A DNA stretch of 64,000 nt from Linnemannia hyalina (GCA_019671135.1 JAHRHY010000006.1:2170001-2234000); one strand, 5' to 3'. Positions 18,401 to 32,874 are shown, counted from the first letter of the stretch. Numbers and translations are program-made. The notes: generated by a model not told the origin, from the sequence alone.

Positions 18401-21306
18401 CTTTGAATGAATTCCCGTCTCTCAGTCTTCGCGTCCCCTTTTTTCCTGTTCATTTTCAATTTACTCCTCCTACTGTGCCTCCATCTGTCTGTATCTGTTG
18501 TTCACACCACTAACTCATTTACTTGCTTTCATTTATTCACCTCCTCTCTTTCCACCTACACCCCCTCCCTCTTACCTCCTCTCTCCTTCTCTTTCGCTCC
18601 CTCCCGCGCGCTCTCCCTGCCTTCCTCTTTCTTTTCCAATCTCATATTACATCAACACACTCACATACCCACGCAGGCAATGTTGTCACTCTCAGTCTTT
18701 CTATCTTCGTCTTTGTCTCTCTCTCCCCTCTCCCGCCTGGCCACTGATGGGTCTGCTTTACCCCCCAGAAGGGCAGCCCATCCTCTCCTCTCCGATATGC
18801 GTGCGTCTCCCATTTGCTTAACATGTGGGTACCGCAAGTCAATACTCAAAAAAATCAGGTCGTTGAATCTCCTCACCCCCTGTCGTATCCTGGGGCCACA
18901 ATTGAAGAATTTCATTTCCAAAACATGCCTCAAGCTGAGAGAGCGAGGGATGGAAAATAGGAAGACAGAACGAGAGAGAGGAAGAGAGAGAAAGAGAGAA
19001 AGAGAGAAAGAGAGAAGGGGCCGCAGAACTTATCCTCGTAGGGTGAACAGTGATCCCTAGCTAATTCGTTTCACACTTTACCCATCAATCACCTTCGACT
19101 GATCAATGAATGATCCACCATCATCATGACCCTTCACTCCTCTTCGTACCTCTTTTCTTCTTTGCTTTGTCTCATCCTCATGCCAAATATTATTAATTGA
19201 CTACCACCATCATCATTTTTGTGGCTTTCCTGCTCTTAACTGATAATGAGCCAAAAAAAAAAATAGGATCCGTTGTCAAAGGGTCTTCTTCTGTCCCAGT
19301 ATCTTGAATCCAAGGGCCCAGGTCTAGACTGGTCATCTCCAAATCCTACCACCCTCCTTTTTACCTCCTTTCTTAGATGAGAGCCGCAACGGTGAGAAAA
19401 ACGCGCAACCAACTGGGATAATTAACGATTGCGGACTTAGCTATCAAGAGATGCTAGTTCTTTTCATTTAACCATTTGTTCTTCCACAATCAACTATTTT
19501 TTTCTTGGCCCGAACCACATCGATAGCATACCAAAACTTCGGAAATGAACAGGATGCAAAGGCTCAGCAGCAGGAGAGGGATCAAGTGCGTACGTGTATG
19601 TGTGTTTGCGTAGTACCCTGGTATTTTCATGCTCCTCACTCTCTTCATTTTCGCGCTTTTTTTTCACGATCCTTGTAGTATTATCTATTACCTGCTTTTT
19701 CAAAACACCTAGACCACACCTCGATTCTCTCTCTCTCTTTCTCGCTTTGTATCCTTCTAAGTATGCCGCGGATTGTTTTCTCCACCTATACCATAGTTGC
19801 GCCTTCCCCCTTTCCTGCACAATACCACCTTTCTCTTGGCTTTCCGTCCCCTCAATGGGCCAATGATGAAGAACAGTAACCGTCCATTCTTATTCGGACG
19901 ACTGGGCACTGTTCTTTTTTGTTTGCGCGTTTTTTCTTTGGTTCATTTACTCCAAAGAGATCGTCGATATGAACAACAATTCATGCTGGGCTCTACAATG
20001 TGTGGTTTGCAAGATCGAGCATATCGCAGTTTTTTTTTGTTGATGCTCTTGTTGTTATCCCGATGAGAGAGAGAGAGATCCGTCACTTATTGCTGTTTAC
20101 CCTGGTTTTTTTTTCTTCATCCTTTGACACACATACACTATGAAGCATTACAGACCTGGGCAGAACTTGGCTGCAGTTTTTGTTGATGTATTTTTCTTTT
20201 CTTTTCTTTATTTGATTCTTCTTTGGTCGTTCTTTGATCAAAAAGTCTTCAAAATGCAACCCTCCTTCTTCGATTCCTTTCTTTTCTGTTCTCTTGTTTT
20301 CCTGTTCACGCATTATTGCTTGTTTCGTCCACTTTTCCTCTTTCTTTCTGGTGGACCACTCATCATCTAGCATCCCGCGTCATCAATGCATACTTATCCA
20401 TCACATCACCAGCAACCCAGAACCCACAAGTTGACAACAACCCCCACATCATCCCACATATGCCCGTCGCCACAAGAATGTCTAATATCAAGGCATCAAG
20501 GACTATGCATCCGTCATTTTCATTTGCCCCATGCCACAAACCACAACTGCATGATTTTATTACCACAACGCATTCCAAATAGCAGAGGGAAAAAAGGGTC
20601 CTGCGCGTCTGTATTCATACTTTGCCTTTTTGCTCCATCCGGTCCTTTTCCTCGCCTTCATTCCCTTCCATTAACCGCATCCGAGCACCCATTCATATCC
20701 TATATGCCTTTCGGCTCTTGTGCAGGATATTTTATGCCTGTTTGTCAGACTCGGGCCTGGCATGCTGCCTGTCTGACAGTTACGCGAAAAATAATAAAAT
20801 TATCTCAAAGCCTGCATCAAAGCAGAGGATGTGAATGCAAGACTTGGATGTGGGAAGGGCTATGGTTGCCCTCTCTCCTTCCACTTGTCATATTTCGCGA
20901 CAAGCATGCCTGCGTCAAATGAAATCTTTCGTGCGTCTATTGCCCTTTTTTTCATCTTCCTAGACAGTAGGTACCTGTACTACGTTTTTTTCATAGAGAA
21001 AGATAACTCGTGCATTGAAAGAAAAAAAAATGGTGGAATTACACCGAGTAGCATGCATATGACAAAAACTCGAAACAATTCAGGGATAAGTGATGGCAGA
21101 AACGATGTTTGCTGGAGGATGAGGAGGAAAATAGATTGTCGTCCCAAGTGTGACCATAGTAACGCGATGCTAACAGGCATACAGTACATATAGACACAGA
21201 AAGGTCCCTTGATGTACAAGGAGATCGTCTGGGTCCTTCTCCCCTTTCTTCCCTTATTTTTCGCGTCTTGGTCCGGTTTGGCTTGGTTTTGGTTTTCCTG
21301 TTGTTC

Positions 21307-21354
<48 letters not shown>

Positions 21355-24300
21355 CTCTCTCTTTCTTTCTCTCTCTCTATCTCTCTTTTCTCACAAAAGG
21401 GTCCAAATTACTCCTTCTTCCATCGGCCCGTCTGTCTCCTTTTCAGATCCTTTTTTTCATACACCCCCCTTCCTACGCCCACTGTTAGTTTTTTCTTATC
21501 GGCGATGCTTTAATAAATCCCCTATAATTGCGGAGAGAAAGAGAGGGAGGGTGAAAGTGGAGAAGACTTTGTTTATGCAAGTTTTAAAAAGCACCGAGGG
21601 TACATCACACGGAGGGAAAGAAAGAGAGAGAAAGGGTCCCCACCATGCAGACACGAGAGAGCGCCAAGAAGGGAAGTATAGGAAGAGGACAAGAGAAGGA
21701 GAAGGGGAGAGAGAACCCTGATGGCTGAGATGGACGAAAAAGGGGGGGAGATAGTAGGAAAAAAACCAAATGACAAACAGGACAAGGTAGAGGAGGATAG
21801 AGAGGCTCTTGGTGCATTGGGCAAAATGAGTCCAACCCAAATCTCTTTCTCTCTACACTGCTTCGAACAAAGGACGTATAATACGAAGAAAGAAAAGGAT
21901 GTAGATACGGCCAAGATGATGGATATTAACAGAGATGGGAGGAGGTTCGTCAGGTAGTTCCGTTTATTTTCGTGCAGGCTGTTTACTTTAATTAGAAGGG
22001 TGAGGAGGAGGATGAGAAGGATGAGAGGATGAAAGGGGAGCCAAGACTGCCGGACACAAATAGGCAAGCATATACACGCATGCAGATAAAGAACATGAAC
22101 AAAGATGGATACAATATAGACCCGACCTCGCGTCATGCTATATCACCTCCTCCTTCCTCGCCCTCTACTTCTATAGCCCATTTCTGTCACATTGTCCTCT
22201 CTTCCCTTCCCCTTTGGACCCTTTTCCACCAAAGACCCACCGCGTCCTCCTCCTCCTGTGCGGCTTCGATGAGAGTGGTCCACATCGTTGTCTTTGTTGA
22301 CAAATTGGGAGGACAGTAACTCAGGGCTCTTCCTCGCCCTCTCTCTCTTTCACTATTTTTGTCTTCTTTTTTCTTTTTGCTATGTATCTCTCTATCTCTT
22401 CAACGGACGACACCATTGTCTTCTTGCCTGCGCCCTAACAAAAAAGAAATCAAACAAAGGGGCTAGTTCGAGGAGGTTGCCCTTGAACCCTTGAACAAAC
22501 AAACAAACACCAAGACCCTGCTCCTCCATTCCCGTGTGTATTGCTCTGTTTTCGTTGTATTGCGAAACGCCCAAAAAGATGGATACTCATCTACTGTTTC
22601 CCTTTCCTTTCCTCCTTCTCCCTTTGTATCCTTCCCTTGCCTTCTTGCCACGTTCTTTTCTCGCTTGTTTTTTGGTAAAGAGTATATTATTTGTCTCGAT
22701 ATCCGACTGCTACACTCTTAGAAAAATGAGGATGGGAAAAAGAGAGAGGTAAAGGTAGGAGGGAAAGATGATAGGGACTGGATGGTAATAAAAGGCAAGG
22801 GCAAAGAGAACAAGGATGTAATATGCAAACAAGAAAAAACAAGCGGCGGGTCTAAAACTCGTTCCTGAATGTTCAAAGAAAAAACGACGCGTTTGCGGTA
22901 AAAATTGAGCAGGATGAACCCTGTGGTGCCATCTCCATTTTATGCATAGGGGAGTGGGCTTTAGAAATATTGCTGGGTTTTGTTTTGAAAACAAAAACGC
23001 ACCACAAAATTGAGCTGGAACCCCGTGCGTCGGGGTGTGAGGTGACCCCTTCTTTTTCTTCGATCTTTATTCGACACCTGGGATAAAAGAGTACCGTACT
23101 AACGAACTTCAATGTTCATGCTCGATGGAATGGATTGCAAATTACGTTATTTTCTTTTCCTCCTTGGTTATTGTTGTTTTGTTGTTTGTTGTTTGCTGGG
23201 GGTGAATGGATGCAAGAGGAAGAGCTCAAAGGGAGTGGGAGGGAGATGGAGGGACAGGGATAAAAGAAATGACGGCGGAGAAATTGTCTCGGAAGAATCC
23301 TCCACCTCAATTACTGTTGGGTTATGAAGAGCATAGATGGAGTAGCCACTCTTGAAAAAGGATAGCTATCCGGATTACTAAATCAAAAAGGAAGAGGGAA
23401 AGAATAGGGAGGAGAGAGAGGAGAAAGAGAGGGTGCATGAACATGGGATCCCACGGAAAAGAAGGGATGCAGACAAAAGGCATACGAATCAGCAAGCGAT
23501 AGACGGATTAATAGTGAGATGGACGGACAGGTTCCCAGAAAAGCCAAGAATGCACCGCGGAGGTCAAGCTAGAAACAAAAGACAGGGTGGTTGAAAATTA
23601 AATTAGAGGGGGTGATGTCCAGGGTACGTCGCCATGGTCGATTACCTACTTCACGTTTTTTTTGCGCAGGCGTCAAAAACATCCCGCACGTTTCCTTTTG
23701 TCTTTACATTCTTTGCCTGCATTGAACGTGGTGTTGTCGAAACTGTCCGTGTTTGCTTACCCTATTTCTCCCTTTTGTTTGCTCTCATTCCCTCTTATTT
23801 GCTCTAACTTACACATACATACACACACACACTTGCTCTTCACATCTTCCCTACCAACCCGATGGAAACCTTTTGACGATCCCCTTTTATTGTTGTGATT
23901 TTGACAACAACAAAAAACATCGATGACTTGCACAGAGCGTTTATTGACTCTCTATTGTAAGAGGATTAGAGTTCAATTGCAGACACTTTGCTCCATGGTA
24001 GACGGATGGAGGGAAAACACGAAACACAAAAAAAAAACGTTAAATTCTGCGTGCATTCCGCGGAGACTCCAAACGATCGGTTATCAGTCGAAAAAAAGGC
24101 ATGTGTAAACAAACATGCAAAATGTATATTTCATACTCCCACCAGGGACTATTCTGATTAGAGAGCACACATAAACGAGAAAGAGAGACGTATGCACTGC
24201 TGCGAACGATCAGGGAAAGAGCAAGACAGATGGATGGATGGATGGATAATGCCTGATTGTCCGAGAAGTATTTTGCTTTGCTTTGAGAGCTTGGGTGAAC

Positions 24301-24700
24301 GTAAGCGTGAGCGTGAGCGTGGGAGAGAGGGTGCTGAACACTACCCTTCGTCAATGCAGAGCAGACCCGGTTCACTTTGTTGCTTGCTTCTGTTATTTTG
24401 CATTATTGTTTATTGTTTGCTCTTATCGTCCACCTTCCCGCGTCTATCATAATTGCGCCTTTTCCCCTGGATTTTTTGTTTGTCGCACATTCCTTGCTTA
24501 TTCGTCTCACCTACCCATCACCACCGTTTCCTCCCGCTTTTTATTTATTTCTCGATCACCTTTGTGTTTATTTGATCGAATCAAAAACGCAACATCGCGT
24601 CTGTTCGTTGTTACCAGAGACGTGGGTCGGTGTTAGATTGGGCAATCATAACGCGAAAATGTTCTATAAACTCATCAAATAAACCTCATCACCCCTCACC
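18401..24700. other. Gene-poor stretch with pyrimidine tracts
   Basis: I found no convincing coding region, tRNA or other RNA gene on either strand. The stretch alternates CT-rich blocks (18410-18740, 22140-22640), GA-rich blocks (18950-19020, 21540-21720, 23380-23480) and A/T homopolymers. Frames of up to ~217 aa are Ser/Leu/Phe- or Lys/Arg/Glu-biased and look like translations of simple sequence. A spliced gene of short exons cannot be excluded by eye. Confidence 0.5.
21308..21391. repeat. (CT)n / (CTTT)n microsatellite
   Basis: A perfect CT run of about 40 bp followed by mixed CTTT and CT units, one of the longest simple repeats in the gene-poor stretch. Confidence 0.9.
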
Positions 24701-27700
24701 CCCAGTGATAAGTAAGTCTTGACAAAATGTGAGTCTTATGCCTTGTCTTGAGGACAAGGGTAACGAGGTGGTCACTTTGTCGTTGTACAACGTAGTTTAA
24801 CTATTAACTGAAGAAAAGACGAATATGAGATTGGGCAGTGCTCGGTTGGGAGGAGGTGCATGGGACTATGCTGAGTTCGGTCCCTCAGGCTAAAGTACTA
24901 GTGAGCAGGTGAAAAAAGCGCGGCACCAGTTAGAGGAAAGTGATTTACCGATAGACAAAGGGCGTGTGGCAGTGAACGACGGGTACTCCCAGTCCATGAA
25001 TGCAACAGAGAAACCAAGTTATCCAAAGGAATAACCAACCCATTGTCCCAAGCTCATCCTTCTCCAAAGGGAGAAAAGAGGGTAGGATTGTCAAAGCATC
25101 CGTCTATTCATTTTTTTCCTTTGGCAATGTTTCCTTTTGCAGCCTAGCTGGATCTCTTCTACCTTCCAATGACCAAGGAGGCAGTGTCAATTCGGCAGTC
25201 ACTCCAGTTTCGAAACGAACCTCTCTGGTCCATATCGAAATTCTTTGGAGTTGTGGAGTGAGCCACCCAAACCCTGAACTGAACCTTGTTGGTGGATCGT
25301 CTATTTGTTTGTTTTTTGGTGAACCAGTTCAGTGTGTGCATGTGTGCTTTGTGTTCACGTTAACGAAATTAGGAGGAAGCGGCAGTGCGGGGGTTCACAA
25401 AGATAACAGAGAGAGTGATGTTTCTCGGATCCTTGCATTGTGGGGCCTGACACATGCAAGGGATTATCCCCACACACTTCACTTGTCAACATGACTTAAC
25501 GAAAAGAGGGAGAGGGTGTTGTCCAACTCAATGAGTTTTTCGACTCTTGGTCCTTTGTCAACATCTTCTTCATCTTGTTCTTCCTTGGCCATTGTCCTTT
25601 CTTTTGTTTGCCAAGACTCGAACACATTTCAAGGTTGACCACTCATCACTCTTGTGTGTGTTTGATGCCGTAACCATGCCCTCCCATCGGTGCCCCATGT
25701 CCTTGCCTCGCTATCGTTCTGTCTATCACCTATTGTAATGTTTAGGAATACATGCACGGTTCGCACGACTGAGAAATAGTACGGTGGAGAGGATGAAGAT
25801 GTGCTAATATCGACGCGCTAAAACGAATATCACCGCCCTTCTACCCGCCTCCTCTCTCCAATTGTTCTCTCTATCCATCTTCTCTATTGGTTCCTCTTTC
25901 CTCGTTCCTACTCACACTTACCTATATAGCATCTCCTCCTTCTCCTGAATAACTCCTTTGGCTGTAGCATTGGACACACTCTCTATCTATTTCTCTCTCT
26001 CTCTCTCTCTTTTCCGTTCCTGTTGCCTTTTGCCCCAGTGTGCCTATGCAGGATCCTTTACAACGCACTCCATACTCCTTATCCTTTCAGTATGTCCTTT
26101 TTTTTTCTCAGACATCTCACCCTCTATCTTCAATACTCTTTACAATGAATAGCTCATCCTTACTTATCTTTAGATTCTACTCAAGAGAAGAAATGATAGA
26201 GTGTAAGCGCCAAGAATGAAGGAGCGATGATGAGGAGAGCAGACACTGGAATCCTTTTTCATTTTCTACGGAGACGACGGGCGCGTCACTCACTGCAGTG
26301 CGCACTTCCTGCGTTCTTGTCCGTCTGAAGTCAAAAAAAACCCGCCTCCTTTTTTTGTTCCCCGCCCATGCAAGACGATACTGAGAGAGATCCAGAGAAA
26401 GAAGGAGATACAGAGAATAAAAGAAGCTAACGGAAAATTCAGCTGGGATGAACGGACGAGAAGGACATGGAAAAAATCGAGGAGAGAGGAAAGGAATCGG
26501 TGCAAAACGAACGGATGCTCGTCTACAAAAGGACGTAATAGGATTGGTGGGGTCTGGGTTAACGGCATGTTCTCGACACCCCTCGTTTTTTTTTTGTTTC
26601 CGCTATCCCTCCTTCTATCTGGATGCCCTTATTTTAGGGTTACACGTCCACACGCTGGGTGAATGGATTGTGTGAGAATGGGTAAACGTTTGAATACGTC
26701 AAAGGAGGGTAAAATTGACATTTATGTCAACGCTCGAACCCTCCCCCCGTGCTCTTTTTTTGGCGTGTCTTTCTCTCCTCCCCTCCCCTTATTTCTAGTC
26801 CACCCACCCACCTCCACTCCTCTGCTGAACAAAGTAGCTCTCATCCATCTCTCCTTTTTTCAATTGCTCAAGCACTTTGTTCAGGACAAAATAATGTCAA
26901 AGATGTCCATGTAGGCAAAGCTGCAAAAGAGGGGTGCCAAGTTGCACTCTCGTTTTTTATTTTGACCTCAGAATTTTGCTTACACGAGAAAACAAGATGG
27001 TCCAGCTAGACCAGGTCAGGGCTCAATGTCCAAGCGGGAATGGGTAAACAACGCTAGACCCTTATTTTTTGTAGTCTGAGCACTGACTGCAGCAATGTGA
27101 GCAGCAATCATCGACGAGCATCAGGTTCCTGGAGAGGTGAGCGCTTTAATGCCCTCCAATTACATGTGGAATGGCAATGGAATATACCTGTTGTCTTTCT
27201 TCGAAAGGTTAGCCAGAATGCGGAACCCAACTTGACCAGCAGGAAGCAAAAGAGAAGAAAGGGGGACACGATATGCGCACCGCTTTTCCCCCTTTCCTCA
27301 CTTTGCTCTCATTCATGCTGCTGCAGTGCAATCTACCAGTGCGCTGGATATCCAGGTTTGCATGAGTGGAAGGAAGGGAACACAGTAGTGGTACAAGAAG
27401 AACAAAGGATAAAAACTCAAGCGGAGGACTCCTTTATCTTTGTGTCCGCCATCAAAAAAAGAGAGATATAGACAACCCCTCCTTCGAAAACAGAAAACAG
27501 GCGAACCTTGTGCAAGGGGAGAAGAAAAAATGATACCGGCGACAAGGACACATGATGAGAAAGATTAACTGTTAGTGGTGGTCCATGTTCCCCTACTGCG
27601 TGAACCCTTGTGGACACCTCCGTTTGGCCTCTTTTTCTTGGCTTTTCTTTTTCCTTTGCATCGACGTTAAGGCATATGCATGCCTTCTTATGATCTTAAA

Positions 27701-30044
27701 AAAAATATCCTTCTTGTTGCCCAGACCCATGGTCTTTTCAAACTAGGGTAAGTGGAGAAAGAAGTACAATGAGAGAGTGAAAGGGCGTGGATACAAAGCA
27801 CAAAGAGGTGTGAGGCCCCATCTTTGATCTCATTCGTGCTGGGTATTGGGTGTAGCCTGGCTTTTTATTCAGCATGTTCAACAACTGGAGAAAGACCTAC
27901 CAGCGGCTAAGTAATAGATCAAGGAAAAGTTTTCACGCCTAGGCAACAGATAGCGATAGGAACAAACCATGCAAGGAGAATGCATCAGCGAGCGGCCTGG
28001 GCTCTATTTGTTTGATTTGATGTATTAGGGTGAATGGCATGCGCACCACTATCAAAAAAGATAGAAGAGGGTCATCGGGCATTTATCATTCTCGCACTCT
28101 GTTGTCTTTTTTCATGCTGGTTTATTTTTCATGGTTCAAGGGTTCTTCCCTCCTGACCTTCATACACCAGTCGAAAACAACAGACAAATCATACTCCGAG
28201 GTGTTTCGTCTTTGTCATTCAATTGCTTTTAAGTTTTTTTCTCTTCGGTCCTTCTAGCCTAACAAACAATTGTCATTGACGAACTTTGTAGGAAAGTTCT
28301 TCATCTTCTCTTTGGACAAAGTGGCGGATGTTGAATTTGTTCTCATTTTCATTCAATTGAGTTGAAGGGGTGGAATAGAAAAAATGCAATGCGCCAATGA
28401 GCTGCAGGCCGTTCTCCAGCTGCCGCTTGTCGGAAAGGCGCGATTGCTCACTCGCTCTCCTTTTTTCTTTTTTTTGTTCATCTTATGATATGCTGAACAT
28501 GCTAGCCAACAGAAAGTAAAAAAAGTAGGGTGGAAAAAATGAGTACTGTAGAGTCATAACAAGACGTCTAAGGTTAGCAATGTACCCTCAACAACATAGA
28601 AACGACGAGAAGAGATACAGTGCAGACAGCCCTAAAAACAGAGAGAGCAACCAAAAACACACGAATCACCTGGACTGAAGTTCCCGAGTGGGTACTCCTC
28701 TATCTCTCACTCCACCTGTTTGCTTTTTGCGCTCACTCGCACCACATTAGTGGGTGGTCTTTCACTCACTAAGCCTTTCTTCCTTCCTCCTTTCAGCCTG
28801 ATGGTTACGCACACCACATCCTTCTCGTCTGAATGGAAGATAGGTATGTCAGCAGGTGTACATCCTCTCAGTTATGTCGTCTGTTTCAGAAAGAATAGCC
28901 AGGAGAGAACAACAAGAACGGACAAAAATGAAAAGGAGGGGCATTAGTGGTGTAAGAGTGTAGAAGAAGAATGATCGCATTCTTTATTCGCATTGCTTCG
29001 GTTGGAGAAAAAATTGTCCTTCTTACATCGGCATTGGTGCATTCAGTTGGCGGTTTCTCATTTTCTTACATTCCTTCAGGGGAAGGAGAGCAAGGAGTGA
29101 CAACCAACAACAGAGAGACAGCAGAATGAACACAAAGGGACAAAGTATGTACCTTGCACAATGTACTCGTTTTTGTGCCTCTTACATGCAGGAACATATG
29201 CAACTGGTGCATCCACACAGCTTGGCAATTGGCCTCTATTTCCGTTTTCACCCCACAAGCTATTTCCGCCATGTTGTCCTGTCTAGATATTCCTTGAATG
29301 GTACCATTTTCTCCTTTTTTGCTCCATTTCTCCTTTTTTTTCAGTTGGAGTTGTATGAATGGCAGGTGTAGGAGCAGAACCAGGGACGAGTGTCCACGGG
29401 ATTCTTCTTTAGAGTGCAGTTTTTGCCGTTTCGACCCTTTTTTTTCATGACCGTCGGCGTTTACAGTATTGTCGTTGTTTGGACAAACAGATGTCTATGA
29501 ATGGACGGATAAGACAAAAGTACACACATCCATACCATGCACTCGTACCCATGTACTATTTCCTTGGGTACGATGAAAAAGAGGGCCACTAATCCATTCA
29601 TTCGCACCTGAAAAAAAATGGAGACCCCGATCCTTCCCTGATTTTTTTTTTTCACTGTCCACAAATACAGAACTCTCCCGGATTGGCCATCGGAGATCGA
29701 TATTTAGCTGGAAAGGTCACACAAAAAGATTATGGGAAAGTGGAGCGTGAAAAAAATAGGGAATGCCAATTGCTCTTTGATGTTCTTGTCCATTTCATCC
29801 TGTTCATTTGTTTGTTTTTTTTTGGGTTGAAGAATCGACAAACCAACCACTCGGGTGAAAATTTTGTTAAGAGTCCGTCAAAAACAAAACAAAAAAAGGA
29901 ACAAAAAACGAGCAGGCATTAACGCAACAGTACTTGCAAAAGCGCAACTCGCGAAAGAGCGAGGCTCGCGTGTTTGCACATGCAAAGAGGGTGATGTTTG
30001 TGTGTGACAAGCGGCCTGTCGGCAAGCGGCATTGACGACGGCGG
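24701..30044. other. Gene-poor stretch, less repetitive, no gene recognised
   Basis: Base composition is more even here than in the CT-rich region to its left, yet no frame shows a recognisable domain. The longest, about 25000-25494 on the + strand (164 codons, starting MQQRNQVIQRNNQ), has no family resemblance I can name and no clear intron structure. It could be decayed sequence, noncoding transcripts or extended regulatory DNA. Confidence 0.45.
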
Positions 30045-32052
30045 TCACTGGCGGGGGTGTTTTTTGTTGCTTTTGTTGAACCAAAAGAGGCGCTCATTCA
30101 CTACCAGCCCATTTGTCTGAAGCGTCCCTTTAAACTTTCCCTGTATTCTCCGAGGATCACCCACGACAGACGCTTTCTTGTTCGGTGACCAACAGGAACC
30201 TCCATGAACAATTTTCTGGAGTCGATAATAGGTCGTTCGCGTATCCAGAAAAGTCGCCCGATAGCGCTCCGAGATAGCAAGAAAAGTCAACCAGGGATCC
30301 ACTATCCTCTTTGTGTTATAGTCGTCATAGAATACATACCGCCGACAGTGATCCGTGAAATAGATAAAGCCGGGGGTGAAACTCGATGTTGTAAAGTCGC
30401 ACATGTTGAGTATTGGCAGAAAAATAATAAGAAACGAGGGGATTAGAGAGGACCTTCGCCGAGTGCTGGTGACCTTAATATTCGAGGACCCGCTTCCCTA
30501 TCGGCATCTTTATAGTCGTGTCTATGATGCCTCGGCAAGCGCACTTTCAATACATAAACTAGCAGCGGGACGATTGGCTATAGCCACGGAATTCTTTCTG
30601 CTTTGAGCGCCTGACACAATGCTCGCTATTATCTTTCGGTCGCTGTCCAACAATTTTCTTACACTTTCACAGCCGCAATATCCGAAGTCGGCAATTCGCA
30701 CTTTCTTTTCTGAGGCCTTTGTCTACCTTTTGGCCTCTCAATTAAAGCATACACCGACACAACTCCATGACTGCGATACTTGAGGCGGCATTCGAGGCTT
30801 TTTTTCTGCGCCACATATTTCTTTTGTTGACGTGTCAATAGTAACCTCGTGTTTCAAACTAGTAGCAGAACGATCAATCCCGTCGAGGGATAGGTTGTCC
30901 TTTGTTGATTTTTTTCTGTTTTTCTTCTCCTTTGTAACATCCGGTCGAATGGGGTATATCCTCTTTGAACGGTCAAGAACTGGGCACCATTTTATTTATC
31001 GGTTCGTTCAGAACCTTCTTACAGCCTCGCACATTCCATCCTAACAATCAAGGGCCTTTTCTTTCTCTCATTTAAACACTGGGGTGATAGAAAGTCGACC
31101 ATGAGGAAACGACACGATGGCGTCTCTTGTTAACATAGTCTTTACTTTTTCTTTGCTTGAGTGCTTGTACATGCGATGCGGGGGGATATGAAAGGGTGAA
31201 CGGCTCTCTTCCTTCCTTTATTCAACAACGTGAATGGCGATACAGCCAGTCGACCCTCTTCCATTATGGATACTAGCGCTATAGTTGCACTTTTTTTGAC
31301 ACGCCATAACCCATGGAGGAGGATTTGGATAAGAGCTGATGCGCACGATAGATTTCTTGCCACATGATCATTGTCATTTTTCAAACCAGTCAAAACATTG
31401 CTTGTCATCCGCAGAGAGTCCCACTTTTATTTTTTAGCCGAAAAAACTAATGGGTCATGGCCCTGTATCTTTTTGTCGAACATAGATGGATCATTTTCAT
31501 TGCATTATTTTATGCCCAGAAGGTCAACCGGTTCACTTTTTTTATTCCAGATGGATAAGTTTAAGGAAAGCAAAATCGCTCTTTAATTCCAACTGCGTTT
31601 TCGAGGATAGCAATTCAGCCAAGAAAAAATCTTTGTGCACTTTGCGAAGCTCAGGAAGCCTATATCCATTTATTTTTCTACTGGCGAATTCAGCTTTGCC
31701 CTAGTCCTTAAGGCGCACGCCGACAGTTTCCGGTAACGATACAAAAAATCACCGAGCTTTGCTTTTGAATCCAATGATCTACCAAATGAGTTGAATTTGT
31801 GGTATGGTCTGTGCAACATGTTGTCGTTTTTGAACTGTTGGAATGTTTTTTTTTTTTTTTGTCTCCTTCGGATTCTCTCGTGATTCCGGCGTAGTATGCT
31901 TCTGGATGAGTAAAGTGAGGGACAATGTAAATGGCCCTTTTATTTTGTACGTCTACTCCTGCGAGGATTTCCGAAGTGGTGAAGTATTCGACCTTTATGT
32001 TTAGTTTTTTTTTTTTCTTTTCTGGAATATGAATGCCCTCACTACGGTACAC
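30045..32052 (-). pseudogene. Decayed coding relic of unknown family
   Basis: On the minus strand several stretches read like former protein in successive, shifting frames. In transcriptional order these include AGVDVQNKRAIYIVPHFTHP (about 31970-31890), HKFNSFGRSLDSKAKLGDFL (about 31800-31740), NGYRLPELRKVHKDFFLAEL (about 31670-31600), and a 119-codon open frame 30404-30045 with RRYVFYDDYNTKRIVDPW and FKGTLQTNGLVV. Stops and frame changes separate the pieces, and splice sites do not rescue one reading frame. Amino-acid composition is mixed rather than simple-sequence, which is why I list it. It could be a dead mobile element: an RNA-guided-nuclease-like (TnpB/Fanzor) transposon protein crossed my mind because of the TNG segment, but the motif order does not fit. 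Family unknown. Confidence 0.3.
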
Positions 32053-32827
32053 CTTTTTTTTTTGGTGCTGGTGATACGTGGTTCCTTTATCTGCCTAGGA
32101 ATGCCAACACCCTGGATAAAGAATGCCTGGCAAGGAACCTTTCGTATGATGGGATGTGAATGGTTGAAGAAAGGACCAGGAAGAGAAAAAAAAGAAAATA
32201 ATAAAGCACAAGAAAGAAAAGCAAAGACAGGCCTCTGTCTTATGATACAACACAAAGAAAATCGCGCTTCACCAATATCTGGAAGCGAATGAGTTGGAGG
32301 TGGCATCCTTTTCTGGTTTTTTTTTTTGTCTGAGCTTGTTGGGTTGGTTTGGTAGCATTTATTTCCACTTTTTCGGGGTGTGAGTGTACGATCTTTGACG
32401 TGATTGTTGATATCACTCAAGAAGTCATGCCAATCCTACTTTCTTCGTTGATAGCGAAACTGGTAGCAGTGAATTGAAGAAGAGAGGCAAAATGGAGCGA
32501 ATGGAGGGGAGTTCTGGTCAAGGGCGATTGACTGATTGATGAAATAAACTCACATTGGGAGAATAAAACATTTTAGCTTTGATGATCATTCAAATCACTC
32601 AACACATCTCAATACCATGAACGCAGCAGGAAGTAAAGAAAACAGAAACAGATGAGACGAGACTACCAGTGTGATCGCCTTGACGAGCATGGGGTATGAA
32701 AAGGTGTTCGAACACTCGGAAAAAAATATATTTTGTTGAAGAGTTTGTTAGGAAGGAGGAGGTTGTCATTGATGGAGAGGATAGGAAGAATCACCTTCAT
32801 TCGTATCTAGTTTTATTTTCTTCCGTT
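32053..32827. other. Noncoding spacer between two relics
   Basis: A/T-rich with homopolymer T runs (32050-32060, 32318-32330). I see no gene or RNA structure. It connects the decayed relic on the left with the repeat-bracketed ORF1-like relic on the right. Confidence 0.5.
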
Positions 32828-32874
32828 TAAGCTGTGAAGAGCAGCGACAATTGTTGTGCAGAGCCAGGTTCCGG
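32828..32874. repeat. Left copy of an imperfect direct repeat flanking a retroelement-like relic
   Basis: The core AAGCTGTGA-R-GAGCAGCGAC followed by AATTGT, then AGGTTCCG, recurs at 33750-33787 in the same orientation. This copy carries an 11-nt insertion (TGTGCAGAGCC) before AGGTTCCG and one A/G difference in the core. The two copies lie about 920 bp apart and bracket the ORF1-like relic. Confidence 0.75.

Noticed and set aside
18407..19060. 217-codon + strand open frame with hydrophobic Ser/Leu runs and an Arg/Glu tail
   Set aside because: The first half is CT repeat and the tail is a GA repeat; no start context, homologue-like segment or splice support.
25000..25494. 164-codon + strand open frame in the gene-poor stretch
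   Set aside because: Composition is reasonable, but I recognise no domain and find no flanking exons or promoter signals, so I do not call it a gene.
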